From positions 1-42,998 of the forward strand of contig JAUICH010000038.1 of the NCBI GenBank assembly GCA_030427505.1: a stretch of DNA of 42,998 nucleotides, written 5' to 3'. The position numbers and the translations under genes are program-made. The number at the start of each line of letters is the position of its first letter. Within the stretch, counting starts at the first letter, position 1. Below are positions 15,674-24,905 of this stretch, in pieces. Origin of the DNA: Verrucomicrobiia bacterium. GTDB lineage: Bacteria > Verrucomicrobiota > Verrucomicrobiia > Verrucomicrobiales > DEV007. The notes under the pieces are model-generated. The model was not told where the DNA came from and did no database searches. It worked only from the letters and a program-made list of their open reading frames with translations.

Positions 15674-17614
15674 ATGATCCCTTCTGCCCTTCCGTCCCTC
15701 AGCCCGCTTCGCGCCGCATGGCTCTATTCCCGCGCCGCCCTCCTCCTCTGGATCGCGGTGCTATCTCCTCGCGCCGCTGAAGCCGCTTCCCCTGACAAAC
15801 AACCCAACGTCCTCCTCTTCCTGGTGGATGACATGGGCTGGATGGATACCACCGTTTACGGGTCCGAATATTATGAAACGCCTAACATGGAGCGCCTGGC
15901 GAAACAAAGCCTGCGCTTCACCCAGGCCTACACCGCGAACCCGCTGTGCTCCCCCACTCGCGCCAGCATCATGACGGGGAAGTACCCGGCCCGGCTTCAG
16001 TTCACCACGGCGGCGGGTCACCAGCCGCCGGTCATTCCCTTCGTGCCTTACCCGAAAAAGGTTTCTCCCAACAAACCCACCATTCAGCCCGCCACGCGCC
16101 GTTTTCTCGATCCCTCGGAATACACCCTGGCCGAGGCCCTGAAGGACGCGGGCTATGCCACGGCGCACATTGGCAAATGGCACCTGGGCCTGAACCCCGA
16201 ACACTGGCCGGAAGCCCAGGGCTTCGAGGTATCCTTCCACGGCGCGCCGGACCCGGGTCCGCCCAGCTACCTGTCTCCCTACCCCTTCAAGGCGGGCACC
16301 GTCACCGATGGGCCGGACGGAGAATACATTACCGACCGCGTCACCGACGAAGCCATCAAGTTCATCGAAGCCCACGCGAAGGAGGATGGCCCCTTCTACC
16401 TGAATCTCTGGCACTACGGCGTGCACGGTCCCTGGGGCTACAAGCAGGAATATCTGGACTACTTTCAGAAAAAGACCGACCCCACCGGACGCCAAACCCG
16501 GCCCATCATGGCCGCCATGCTGAAAAGCATCGACGACAGCCTGGGCCGCCTGCTCGACAAGCTGGAGGAACTCGGCATCGCGGACGACACCATCATCCTC
16601 TTCTCCTCCGACAACGGCGGGAACACTCACAGCGAACTGGGACCGGACCGCCAGGTGCCCACCAACAACGCTCCGCTGCGCAAAGGCAAAAGCTGGCTCT
16701 ATGAAGGCGGCATCCGCGTGCCGCTTATGATCCGCTGGCCCGGCATCACGCAGCCAGACACCGCCACGGGCGCCCTGGTCAGCAGTATCGACTTCTACCC
16801 CACCCTGTTGGAAATGACCGGCAACCAGCCGAAGCCGGACCAGGTCATCGACGGCATCAGCCTGGTGCCCGTCTTGAAAGGCGGCGAGCTGGAACGGGAA
16901 GCGGTCTTCAACTTCACTCCCCACGGCGGCCCCACCAAACCACCCGGAGTCACGGTGCACCGTGGCGACTGGAAGCTGATCCGCTGGTTCGAAACCAGCG
17001 TTCATTTCCCAGAGAAATACGAACTCTACAATCTGGCCAACGACCTCAGCGAAACTCATAACCTGGCGACTGAGAAACCGGAACTGGTGAAAGAGCTGGA
17101 CGCGCTGATCGACGGCTTTTTGAAAGACACCGCCGCCCTGGTGCCAAAAGAAAACCCTAACTACAAACCGCTGCCCGACGACGGCATGGAGCGCTGGTCA
17201 CCCAAATTCTGCCAGGCGGAAGTGAAGGACGGCATCTTGGTCATCACGCCGGAGAACGATCGCGCCTTTGTGGGCAAAACCGGCCTCAGCATGCCAAAGC
17301 GCACCTTGAACTTCCGTATCCGCGTCCGCCACCCTGGCGGCGGCAAACTGGGCCTGGCCTGGCGCTTTGATTCTGAGGAAACATTCGATCGCGCCAATCA
17401 ACTGGAGGTAGCCATGGAAAACACGGACGGCTGGCAGACCGTGGCCTTCGACCTGGAGCCAGAGAAACCCCTGTTCCACATCCGCCTGCGGGTGCCGGGT
17501 GAAGGAATCACGGAGATCGACTGGGTCGACGTCGGCTGGGTGGCCCGTCCGGGACAGCCCGGTCACCCGGACGTCTGGAAAAGCTCCGTCTGGACCTTCG
17601 GGACAGACCTTTGA
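15674..17614 (+). CDS. Secreted sulfatase (arylsulfatase A-like) with C-terminal beta domain
   Basis: A 646-residue protein with a long signal peptide ending near residue 38. The signature CSPTR (92-96) gives Cys92 as the formylglycine site. Asp52-Asp53 and Asp313-Asn314 are the metal ligands, and KWHLG is present. Beyond residue 505 an added domain of about 135 residues is rich in beta strands and aromatic residues. It resembles no named family that I can identify but could bind carbohydrate. This is the most canonical arylsulfatase of the four. It is followed 92 bp later by the ATPase gene. Confidence 0.92.
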   Translation: MIPSALPSLSPLRAAWLYSRAALLLWIAVLSPRAAEAASPDKQPNVLLFLVDDMGWMDTTVYGSEYYETPNMERLAKQSLRFTQAYTANPLCSPTRASIMTGKYPARLQFTTAAGHQPPVIPFVPYPKKVSPNKPTIQPATRRFLDPSEYTLAEALKDAGYATAHIGKWHLGLNPEHWPEAQGFEVSFHGAPDPGPPSYLSPYPFKAGTVTDGPDGEYITDRVTDEAIKFIEAHAKEDGPFYLNLWHYGVHGPWGYKQEYLDYFQKKTDPTGRQTRPIMAAMLKSIDDSLGRLLDKLEELGIADDTIILFSSDNGGNTHSELGPDRQVPTNNAPLRKGKSWLYEGGIRVPLMIRWPGITQPDTATGALVSSIDFYPTLLEMTGNQPKPDQVIDGISLVPVLKGGELEREAVFNFTPHGGPTKPPGVTVHRGDWKLIRWFETSVHFPEKYELYNLANDLSETHNLATEKPELVKELDALIDGFLKDTAALVPKENPNYKPLPDDGMERWSPKFCQAEVKDGILVITPENDRAFVGKTGLSMPKRTLNFRIRVRHPGGGKLGLAWRFDSEETFDRANQLEVAMENTDGWQTVAFDLEPEKPLFHIRLRVPGEGITEIDWVDVGWVARPGQPGHPDVWKSSVWTFGTDL

Positions 17615-17706
17615 ACTCCGCGCCGTCTCCCAAATGAGAACCGTTCCCGCCATTTGAGCCCCTGCTCTCTTGGCAAACGAACCGGCTGGCGCGAGGGTGC
17701 ATCCAT

Positions 17707-20400
17707 ATGGAAGAGGCGCCCCAGCAGCCCTGCGCCTGGCACGTAGTCGAGCTTCCGGAACTTCGGGAGACACTGCGGGCCACGGATCAGGGCTTGACGG
17801 AAGCGGAGGCGGAAGCCCGCCTCGCCACCTATGGGCCCAATCGGCTGCCCGAGCCCGAGCCGGTTCCCCTCTGGCGGGTGATCCTGCGGCAGTTTTACAG
17901 TCCGCTCATTTACATTCTGGTCCTCGCCGCCGTTGTGTCTCTGTTCCTTGGAGAATGGAAAGATGCTGGCTTCATCGCCGCGGTGCTGGCGATCAATGCC
18001 CTCATCGGCAGCTACCAGGAATGGAAGGCCGAGCAGAGCGGTCTGGCCCTGCGAAAACTGCTGCGCATCCGCGCCTCCGTGCAGAGGGATAGAGAAGTCC
18101 GGGAGATTCCGGCGGAAGACGTCGTGCCGGGAGACGTCGTGTGGCTGGAGTCCGGTAACCGCGTGCCCGCCGATCTGCGGCTCCTCTCCGTGCATGGCTT
18201 TGAGGTGGACGAGTCGCTGCTCACCGGCGAGTCCCTTCCCGTGCTGAAAGCCCCCCAATGGAGCGGCCCGGAAAACGCACCCGTGGGGGACCGGGCGAAC
18301 ATGGCCTTCGCCGGTTCCATCGTCGCGCATGGCCGGGCCAAAGGACTGGTGGTCGCCACCGGCGCCGCCACGAACGTCGGTCAGTTGGCCCTGGACGTGG
18401 TCGGTACCTCCGGGGGAAAGCCGCCGCTCCTGCAGCGCATGGAAAGCTTTACCAAGGGTATCGCCGTCGCCACCCTCGCCATTTCGGCTGTCATTGGGGT
18501 ATTGGGCAGCCTGTTGGGTGGCTACAGCGCGACCGAGATGTTTGTCTTTGGAGTGGCTCTGGCTGTGTCAGCCATCCCGGAGGGATTGCCCGTGGCCATG
18601 ACGGTGGCGCTCGCCATTGCCACCACCCGCATGGCGCGCCGTGGCGTCATCGTCCGCAGGCTGACCGCCGTGGAAGGCCTGGGAAGCTGCACCCTGATCG
18701 CCACGGACAAGACCGGCACCCTGACCATGAACGAGCTGATGGTACGGGAACTACGGCTGCCGGACGGCACGCCCTTTACCGCCTCCGGTGAAGGGTTCGT
18801 TCCCTCCGGTGAAGTCCAGGCAGCGGACGGATCTCCGATTTCCCCCGGCAGCCACGCCGCGCTCGATGCCCTGGCGCGGGCGGGTGTGCTCTGCAACGAA
18901 GCGGACCTTCACCAGCGGGAAAACGGCTCCTGGGACTGGCGGGGAGACTCCGTGGACGTAGCCCTGCTGGCCCTGGGGCACAAGCTGGGCTGGCAACGCG
19001 AATCAGCCCTGGACGCCCACCCCCAAGTCAACGAGATCCCTTTCGAATCGGAACACCAGTTCGCCGCCACCTACCACACTTTGGATGGCGGCGTGCGGGT
19101 CTTCGTGAAAGGTGCGCCGGAGCGCGTCCTCACCATGTGCGATGGCGGGCAGCATGCCACCCGGCTGGAGGCGGCCCTGGAAATGGCGAAGAACGGCTAT
19201 CGCGTCCTCGCCCTGGCGGAGGGCGACGGCACCGAGGGCGCGGACCAGTCTCACGTGCCATCGGAGCCCCGGGGGCTCACCCTGCTCGGGTTCGCCGGTT
19301 TGCTCGATCCCCTCCGGCCCGGCGTGGGCGAGGCCGTTCGCACCTGCCACCAGGCGGGGGTCAGCGTTTCCATGGTCACGGGCGACCACCGCATCACCGC
19401 CCTCGCCATCGCGCGCGACCTGGGTCTGGCGGAGCACGAAAGCCAGGTGCTCACCGGCCCGGAACTGGCGGAAGAGACTCCGGAAAGCCTGGCCGAGCTA
19501 GTGCGAAAGACCCGGGTCTTCGCCCGCGTCGCGCCCCACCAGAAACTCCAGATCGTCGATGCCGCCCGGCAGGCAGGCCACTTCGTCGCCGTCACGGGCG
19601 ATGGCGTGAACGACGCCCCCGCCCTGCGGGCCGCCAACGTGGGCGTGGCCATGGGAAAAGCCGGGACCGACGTGGCCCGGGAAGCAGCGGAACTCGTCAT
19701 CAGCGACGACAATTTCGCCACCATCGTGGCCGGCCTGGAGGAGGGCCGCGTCGCCTACGACAACATCCGCAAAGTCATCCTCCTGCTGCTCTCCACCGGC
19801 GCGGCGGAACTGGTGCTCATGGGCCTGGCCGTCATGACGGGCCTGCCCCTGCCCATGCTCCCGGTGCAACTGCTCTGGCTGAACCTCGTGACCAACGGCA
19901 TTCAAGACGTGGCCCTGGCTTTCGAACCGGGGGAAGATGGCGTGCTCAAGCGCAAACCCCGATCCCCGCGCGAGGGCATCTTCAACTCCCTCATGGTGGA
20001 ACGCATTCTCGTGGGCGCCGTCGTGGGCGGCGGCACCGGTTTCGCCGCTTTTTACTGGATGATTTCCCAGGGCTGGCCGGAGGACGAAGCGCGGAATGCC
20101 CTGCTGCTGATGATGGTCCTGTTTGAAAACTTCCAGATCGGCAACTGCCGCTCGGAAACAAAGTCCGCCTTCCTCCTTTCCCCTCTCCGCAGTCCCATTC
20201 TGCTCGGTGGCGCCGTGGCGGCGCTAGGCATCCACGTCGCGACCATGTACCTGCCCTTTATGCAACACCTCCTGGGGACCTCGCCCGTCTCCCCCCTGAC
20301 CTGGGCCGCCACCGCTGCCCTGGCTCTGCTGATCGTCCCCGCGGTCGAACTGCACAAGTGGACCTGGAGATGGCGCCGCTCAGAATCCGATACCCAATGA
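17707..20400 (+). CDS. P2-type cation-transporting ATPase
   Basis: An 897-residue inner-membrane pump. The actuator domain has TGES (173-176). The phosphorylated Asp334 lies in DKTGTLT, and GDGVNDAP (631-638) closes the P domain. Helix 4 contains PEGLP with Glu292, equivalent to a calcium ligand of the sarcoplasmic pump. In helices 5 and 6 the matching Glu701 is kept, but the neighbouring Asn is Gly and the key Asp of helix 6 is Asn730 (NLVTNG). The QDVALAFEP segment is common in bacterial pumps of uncertain ion choice. The ion is therefore unlikely to be assigned safely as calcium; sodium, potassium or another cation is possible. Confidence 0.92.
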   Translation: MEEAPQQPCAWHVVELPELRETLRATDQGLTEAEAEARLATYGPNRLPEPEPVPLWRVILRQFYSPLIYILVLAAVVSLFLGEWKDAGFIAAVLAINALIGSYQEWKAEQSGLALRKLLRIRASVQRDREVREIPAEDVVPGDVVWLESGNRVPADLRLLSVHGFEVDESLLTGESLPVLKAPQWSGPENAPVGDRANMAFAGSIVAHGRAKGLVVATGAATNVGQLALDVVGTSGGKPPLLQRMESFTKGIAVATLAISAVIGVLGSLLGGYSATEMFVFGVALAVSAIPEGLPVAMTVALAIATTRMARRGVIVRRLTAVEGLGSCTLIATDKTGTLTMNELMVRELRLPDGTPFTASGEGFVPSGEVQAADGSPISPGSHAALDALARAGVLCNEADLHQRENGSWDWRGDSVDVALLALGHKLGWQRESALDAHPQVNEIPFESEHQFAATYHTLDGGVRVFVKGAPERVLTMCDGGQHATRLEAALEMAKNGYRVLALAEGDGTEGADQSHVPSEPRGLTLLGFAGLLDPLRPGVGEAVRTCHQAGVSVSMVTGDHRITALAIARDLGLAEHESQVLTGPELAEETPESLAELVRKTRVFARVAPHQKLQIVDAARQAGHFVAVTGDGVNDAPALRAANVGVAMGKAGTDVAREAAELVISDDNFATIVAGLEEGRVAYDNIRKVILLLLSTGAAELVLMGLAVMTGLPLPMLPVQLLWLNLVTNGIQDVALAFEPGEDGVLKRKPRSPREGIFNSLMVERILVGAVVGGGTGFAAFYWMISQGWPEDEARNALLLMMVLFENFQIGNCRSETKSAFLLSPLRSPILLGGAVAALGIHVATMYLPFMQHLLGTSPVSPLTWAATAALALLIVPAVELHKWTWRWRRSESDTQ

Positions 20401-20587
20401 GCACCTCTGCTGGGTTGAAAGAACTCGTTTTCGCTTGGGAAATCCGAACTTTTCCCGGGAGCCGCTGTCGAAACAGACCGCGCCGCATGCCGGAAGATTC
20501 TCAGTCCCGGCGCACTCCCGCCAAAACTTCCCCTTGTTAAACCCCCTATTCTCCGAATATTTTTACCTGAACGCCCCGAAAAACCTT

Positions 20588-21955
20588 ATGTCTATGAAAC
20601 TTCCCGCCTTTTTCCTGACTCTGCCGGCTCTGCTGTGCGTGGGCTTGCCCGCCACGTTGAAAGCCGTCGAAGCGAAAGACGCCGTCATCTATAAAGACCT
20701 CATCGCTCCCATCATGGAGGCCAAATGCGTGGCCTGCCACGGTGAGGAAAAACAGAAAGGTAAGCTCCGCCTGGACAGCATGGAGCACCTCCTGAGCGGC
20801 AGCGACGGCGAGTCCGTCATTCCCGGGAACACCAAAGACAGCCTGGTGATGTTCCGGGTCGAACTGCCTCTGGACGACAGCGATCACATGCCGCCGGAAG
20901 ACGAGCCGCAGATGACCAAAGAAGAGATCGCCGTGTTGAACTGGTGGATCGAGAAAGGAGCGAAGGAAGACCTGAAAGTCGCGGCCGCCAGCCCGACGCC
21001 GGAACTGTCCAAGGCTATCGAAAGCGTGCTGGCCGCCGCCAAAGCCGCTGCCGCCGCTAAACCGAAGGAAGAAGAAAAAGCCCCCGCCGTCGAATTGACG
21101 GAAGCGGACAAAAAAGCCATCGCCGAGACGGTTGGCCGCGTGGAAAAAGGCGGCGCTACCCTCCAGGCCATCGCCCAGGACACGCCACAACTCCGCTTCA
21201 GCGCCCTGAACGTGGCCAAAGATTACAAGGATGCCGACCTCAAAGCCCTGGAGCCGGTCAAGAATCACGTCCTGTGGATGGACTTGGCTCGCACCCAGGT
21301 GACGGACGCGGGTTTGGCCGCCGTGGGCGCCATGCCTAACCTGAGCCGCCTGCACCTGGAGCACACTGGCGTGACGGACGCGGGTCTGGATCACTTGAAA
21401 AATCTCCAGAAACTGGAGTATCTGAACCTCTACAACACCAAGATCTCCGACGCTGGCATCCAGAAGCTGGCCGGGTTGAAGAACCTGAAGAAAGTCTTCC
21501 TCTGGCAAACCCAGGTGACGCCGGAGGGCGCCAAGAAATTGGAAGCCGCCATTCCGGGTCTGGCCGCGAACATGGGCTGGGCCGCCAGCGAACCCGCCGC
21601 CGTGGTCGCCAAGGCAGACGCCCCAAAACCCGCCACACCGGCTCCGGCCAAGCCCGCCGAACCCGCGAAGCCCAAGGCGGCTCCCACGCCGCCAGCGAAA
21701 CCGGCGGAACCCGCCAAGGCCGGAAACGACTTGGACAAATCCATCGCCGCTGCCACGCAGGCCGCCACGAATGCGCAGAAAGCCGCCGAGGCCGCCGCGA
21801 AGGCCGCAGAGGACGCCCGCAAAGCGGCGGAGACCTCCAAGAAAGTGGCCGAAGAAGCCAAGGCTCTGGCGAACAAGGCCCGCGAGTCTCTGGACCAGCT
21901 TAAGAAACCTGCCGCCGCCGACACGCCGCCCAAGCCCCCAGCAGAAAAGAAATAA
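20588..21955 (+). CDS. Exported cytochrome c / leucine-rich repeat / coiled-coil protein
   Basis: A 455-residue protein with a signal peptide (1-27); upstream in-frame starts lack a signal sequence. The first domain is planctomycete-type cytochrome c: haem motif CVACH (47-51), the conserved KLRLDS and PG segments, and Met101 in HMPPED as likely sixth ligand. About four leucine-rich repeats follow (about 218-325), of the TDAGL type. A Pro/Ala/Lys linker leads into an alanine-rich helix (about 386-440) likely to form a coiled coil. Family members usually sit beside DUF1549/DUF1553 proteins, which are missing here. A strong terminator follows. Confidence 0.88.
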   Translation: MSMKLPAFFLTLPALLCVGLPATLKAVEAKDAVIYKDLIAPIMEAKCVACHGEEKQKGKLRLDSMEHLLSGSDGESVIPGNTKDSLVMFRVELPLDDSDHMPPEDEPQMTKEEIAVLNWWIEKGAKEDLKVAAASPTPELSKAIESVLAAAKAAAAAKPKEEEKAPAVELTEADKKAIAETVGRVEKGGATLQAIAQDTPQLRFSALNVAKDYKDADLKALEPVKNHVLWMDLARTQVTDAGLAAVGAMPNLSRLHLEHTGVTDAGLDHLKNLQKLEYLNLYNTKISDAGIQKLAGLKNLKKVFLWQTQVTPEGAKKLEAAIPGLAANMGWAASEPAAVVAKADAPKPATPAPAKPAEPAKPKAAPTPPAKPAEPAKAGNDLDKSIAAATQAATNAQKAAEAAAKAAEDARKAAETSKKVAEEAKALANKARESLDQLKKPAAADTPPKPPAEKK

Positions 21956-21995
21956 GTCCGGCCCCGGCGAAGATCACAAGCAATTGCCATTCAAC

Positions 21996-22026
21996 AAGCC
22001 ATCCCCGCCACTGGGGATGGCTTTTT
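21996..22026 (+). terminator. Rho-independent terminator of the cytochrome/LRR gene
   Basis: A perfect eleven-pair stem (AAGCCATCCCC and GGGGATGGCTT) closes a six-base loop and runs into five T residues. It starts 41 bp after the stop codon. Confidence 0.9.
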
Positions 22027-22173
22027 CATTTCCAAATCCAACATTCCTCCTTCAGGATGGTCCAATATTCCGGCTCAACCTCCTGAAAGAATCCCCCAAC
22101 AATCCGGAAGGCCGCCCCGCGCGGCGGCGCCGGTGGGCGGGGGTGCTTAGGAAATCGAATCTCCAAACTCATC

Positions 22174-23553
22174 ATGAAGAACCCCCAGTCTCCCGCTTCC
22201 TCCCCCTCCCCTTCCGGTGTGTCCCGGCGTTCCTTTATCAAGACGGCTTCCGCCGCGGGCGCCGTCTCCGCCATCGGTTTCCCTGCCTTTCTCCGGGGAC
22301 AGAACCTGAACTCCGCCGTCCAATACGCCGCCATCGGGAACGACGGGAAAGGCTGGAGCGACATCAAGGAGATGGCCTACCACATGAAGATCAAGCCGGT
22401 GGCCTTCTGCGACGTGGACAGCACCCGTCAGGCCCAGGCGCACCAGCTCGCTCCGGACGCCGCCCTCTACCAGGACGCCCGCGAAATGTTCGACAAGATG
22501 GGCGACAAGATCGACGCCGTCACCGTTTCCACTCCGGACCACATGCACGCCTACCTGGCCCTCATGGCCATGCGCGCGGGTAAGCACGTCTACTGTCAGA
22601 AGCCCCTCACCCACACCGTGTGGGAAGCGCGCCAGCTCAAGAAGCAGGCCGCCAAGTCCGGCGTCATCACGCGAATGGGTAACCAGATTCATTCCCACGC
22701 CTTTTACCGCACCGCCGTCCGCCTCATCCAAGAAGGCGCCATCGGCAAAGTCAAGGAAGTGCACTCCTGGGTAAAAACCACGGGCCACGGCCGCTCCGCC
22801 CTGCTGGATCGCCCGGACAAGAATGATCCCGTGCCGGACACCCTGAACTGGGACGCCTGGATCGGCGTGGCCGCGATGCGTCCCTACGGCGGGAACCGGG
22901 TTTATCATCCCTACTGCTGGCGCGACTGGCAGGAGTTCGGCTCCGGCGCCATCGGCGACTTTGGCTGCCATATTTTCGATCCGGTCTTCACCGCGCTAAA
23001 GATCAATCACGCGCCCACTTCCGTCCGCTCCGTGCACACCGGCATCAATGACGAGGTGTGGCCCGCCCAACAGACCATCTACTACGAATACGGCGGCACG
23101 GAATACACCGCGGCTGACAAGCTGAAGATCACCTGGTGCGACGGTGGCCTGCTGCCCGGAGTGAATCTGGGCAAAACCACGGACGGCGAACCCCTGCCCC
23201 GTTCCGGCAGCGTCTTCATTGGCGAAAGCGGCAACATGGTGCTGCCCCACGTCGGTCAACCCATCCTCTACCCCCGGGAAAAACAGAACAACGACTACCC
23301 CATGGAGGACGCCCTGAACCATTACCACGGCTGGGTGGACGGTATCGTGGATGGCAAGCAACCCAGCGACGGCTTCGACTACGGTACGCTCCTCACCGAA
23401 GTCTCCCAGCTCGGCAACTTGTCCAACCACTTCCTGAACGAAACCCTGGAGTGGGACGCGGAGAACCTGAAGTTCCCCAACAAGCCGGAAGCGGACAAAT
23501 ACCTGACGAAGGACTACCGCGAAGGCTGGGAGATCGAGGAGGTGTTACTCTAA
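22174..23553 (+). CDS. Tat-exported Gfo/Idh/MocA oxidoreductase
   Basis: A 459-residue protein. The N-terminus carries a twin-arginine signal (SRRSFIKT at 17-24, then an Ala-rich stretch), so it is exported folded with its cofactor. The NAD(P) fold follows, with the catalytic-lysine motif written YCQKP (Lys143) instead of the usual EKP. The C-terminal part has the family's GDFGCHIFD and HYHGWVDGI segments. Relatives oxidise or epimerise sugars and inositols. Export suggests a bound cofactor and action on sugars in the periplasm. Another copy lies at 29418-30803. Confidence 0.92.
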   Translation: MKNPQSPASSPSPSGVSRRSFIKTASAAGAVSAIGFPAFLRGQNLNSAVQYAAIGNDGKGWSDIKEMAYHMKIKPVAFCDVDSTRQAQAHQLAPDAALYQDAREMFDKMGDKIDAVTVSTPDHMHAYLALMAMRAGKHVYCQKPLTHTVWEARQLKKQAAKSGVITRMGNQIHSHAFYRTAVRLIQEGAIGKVKEVHSWVKTTGHGRSALLDRPDKNDPVPDTLNWDAWIGVAAMRPYGGNRVYHPYCWRDWQEFGSGAIGDFGCHIFDPVFTALKINHAPTSVRSVHTGINDEVWPAQQTIYYEYGGTEYTAADKLKITWCDGGLLPGVNLGKTTDGEPLPRSGSVFIGESGNMVLPHVGQPILYPREKQNNDYPMEDALNHYHGWVDGIVDGKQPSDGFDYGTLLTEVSQLGNLSNHFLNETLEWDAENLKFPNKPEADKYLTKDYREGWEIEEVLL

Positions 23554-23648
23554 CCGCTCCGCCTTGCCGATCCGACACTAACAAAGACCTTTTCCTTCGC
23601 GGCCTGGAAGGCCGCCCGCGAATTTACGCGGCTCTTTCCACGCCACCC

Positions 23649-24773
23649 TCATTCTTTCATATCCGCCGGCAGGCGGGACAGTTTGCCCCATACCCGGTAA
23701 TCCTTCCGGAAGGCCTGGAGGTCTTCCCAGGCTTTCTTAAAGAAGGGGTCCTTGGCGCTTTGCTCGGCGGCCACGGTTTCCCACGTTTTCCGGAACACTT
23801 CCAGGATCTCCGGCGGCCAAACTTCATTGGTCACGCCGTGTTCTTCGAGGTTCCGTTTGATGACGGCGGGTTGCGAACCTTCGCCCACGGCAATGCTTTC
23901 CACCACGCCGTCCCGGCAAGTCATTTCAATGAGCGCCTGTTGCGCGGGTGAAAGACCATCCCACACGTCACCATTGATCAACAGTTCCAGGGCGGTGGCC
24001 TGCTGGTGCCAGCCAGGATAGTAGTTGTACTTCACCAGTTTGTAGAACTGGAGGTTTTCGTCGATGGCGGGCATGGAATACTCCGTGGCGTCGATGACAC
24101 GCTTTTCCAGGGAGGGAAAAATCTCACCGCCCGGCAGCACGCTTACGGAGACACCCAGCTTTTCCATCACATCGCCGCCATAGCCATAGAAGCGCATTTT
24201 CAGGCCCTTCAGGTCTTCGATGGAATTGATCTCCCGCGCGAACCAGCCGGAAGTTTCGGGCGGCAGCATGGTCAGGATGAGCACCTTCACATTGAAGCCC
24301 GCCTGGTCGTACATCTCCTGGTATAGCTTCAGACCGTTCCCATAGTAGAACCACGCCAGGTACTCGTTGGTGTCCGGACCGAAGGGCACGGCGGAAAACA
24401 GCGGCGCGGCGGTAATCTTGCCCAGCCAGAACCCCGCCCCTGTGTAGCCGGCCTCCACCTTTCCGGCGGACACGGCGTCCAGCACCTCCAACGCGCCGAC
24501 CAACTCGTCCGGTTCGTAAACGCGCACCTTCAGGTTTCCGCCGCTGGCGGTCTCCAACTGGTCCCGAAAGCGTAGCGCCGCGCTGCCGATGATGGGCGTG
24601 CTGGTGTTGTAGCTGGAGACGAGCTTCAGTTTCACCGGTTTCGTTTCCGGGCTCGCCGTATCTCTGGACCCGGAGGTTGCTGTTCCTCCACCTCCACAGC
24701 TACTGAGAGTCACGATCAAGGCCAGGGCCGCCAGGCTACGAATGATTTGTCCGGGAGCTTTCACGCGGCCCAC
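23649..24773 (-). CDS. TRAP transporter substrate-binding lipoprotein (DctP/TakP-like)
   Basis: A 374-residue protein with a GTG start, a lipoprotein signal and lipobox LSSC, so Cys26 should be acylated. The mature part shows DctP features: GLKMRFYGYGGDVMEKLGVS and PGGEIFPSLEKRVIDATEYS, closest in my memory to TakP, which binds 2-oxo acids. The Arg in KMRFYG is the family's carboxylate-binding arginine. No DctM or DctQ membrane subunit lies in this window, so the permease must be elsewhere or the protein works alone as a sensor or carrier. Confidence 0.88.
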   Translation of the reverse strand: MGRVKAPGQIIRSLAALALIVTLSSCGGGGTATSGSRDTASPETKPVKLKLVSSYNTSTPIIGSAALRFRDQLETASGGNLKVRVYEPDELVGALEVLDAVSAGKVEAGYTGAGFWLGKITAAPLFSAVPFGPDTNEYLAWFYYGNGLKLYQEMYDQAGFNVKVLILTMLPPETSGWFAREINSIEDLKGLKMRFYGYGGDVMEKLGVSVSVLPGGEIFPSLEKRVIDATEYSMPAIDENLQFYKLVKYNYYPGWHQQATALELLINGDVWDGLSPAQQALIEMTCRDGVVESIAVGEGSQPAVIKRNLEEHGVTNEVWPPEILEVFRKTWETVAAEQSAKDPFFKKAWEDLQAFRKDYRVWGKLSRLPADMKE

Positions 24774-24905
24774 TGTAACCGGGCAGACCGTCTTGGAAAG
24801 TCAGAAGGCGGCTGGCCGGTTCACCGGGCGGAAGCTCCCACGCTCGCGTCATGGCGCCAGCAAAGGCGGCTTGTCCAGACTGCCCGGCTGCCATAGGATG
24901 AGCGC

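Noticed and set aside
15761-17059. 432-codon open frame on the minus strand
   Set aside because: Antisense shadow of the fourth sulfatase.
17563-18330. 255-codon open frame on the minus strand
   Set aside because: Antisense to the P-type ATPase N-terminus and without recognisable domains.
21600-21955. Repeat or CRISPR-like array
   Set aside because: The repetition is due to Pro/Ala/Lys codons inside the cytochrome/LRR protein; there are no spacers.
23599-23615. Terminator after the first Tat oxidoreductase
   Set aside because: A seven-pair hairpin exists but no T-run follows on either strand.
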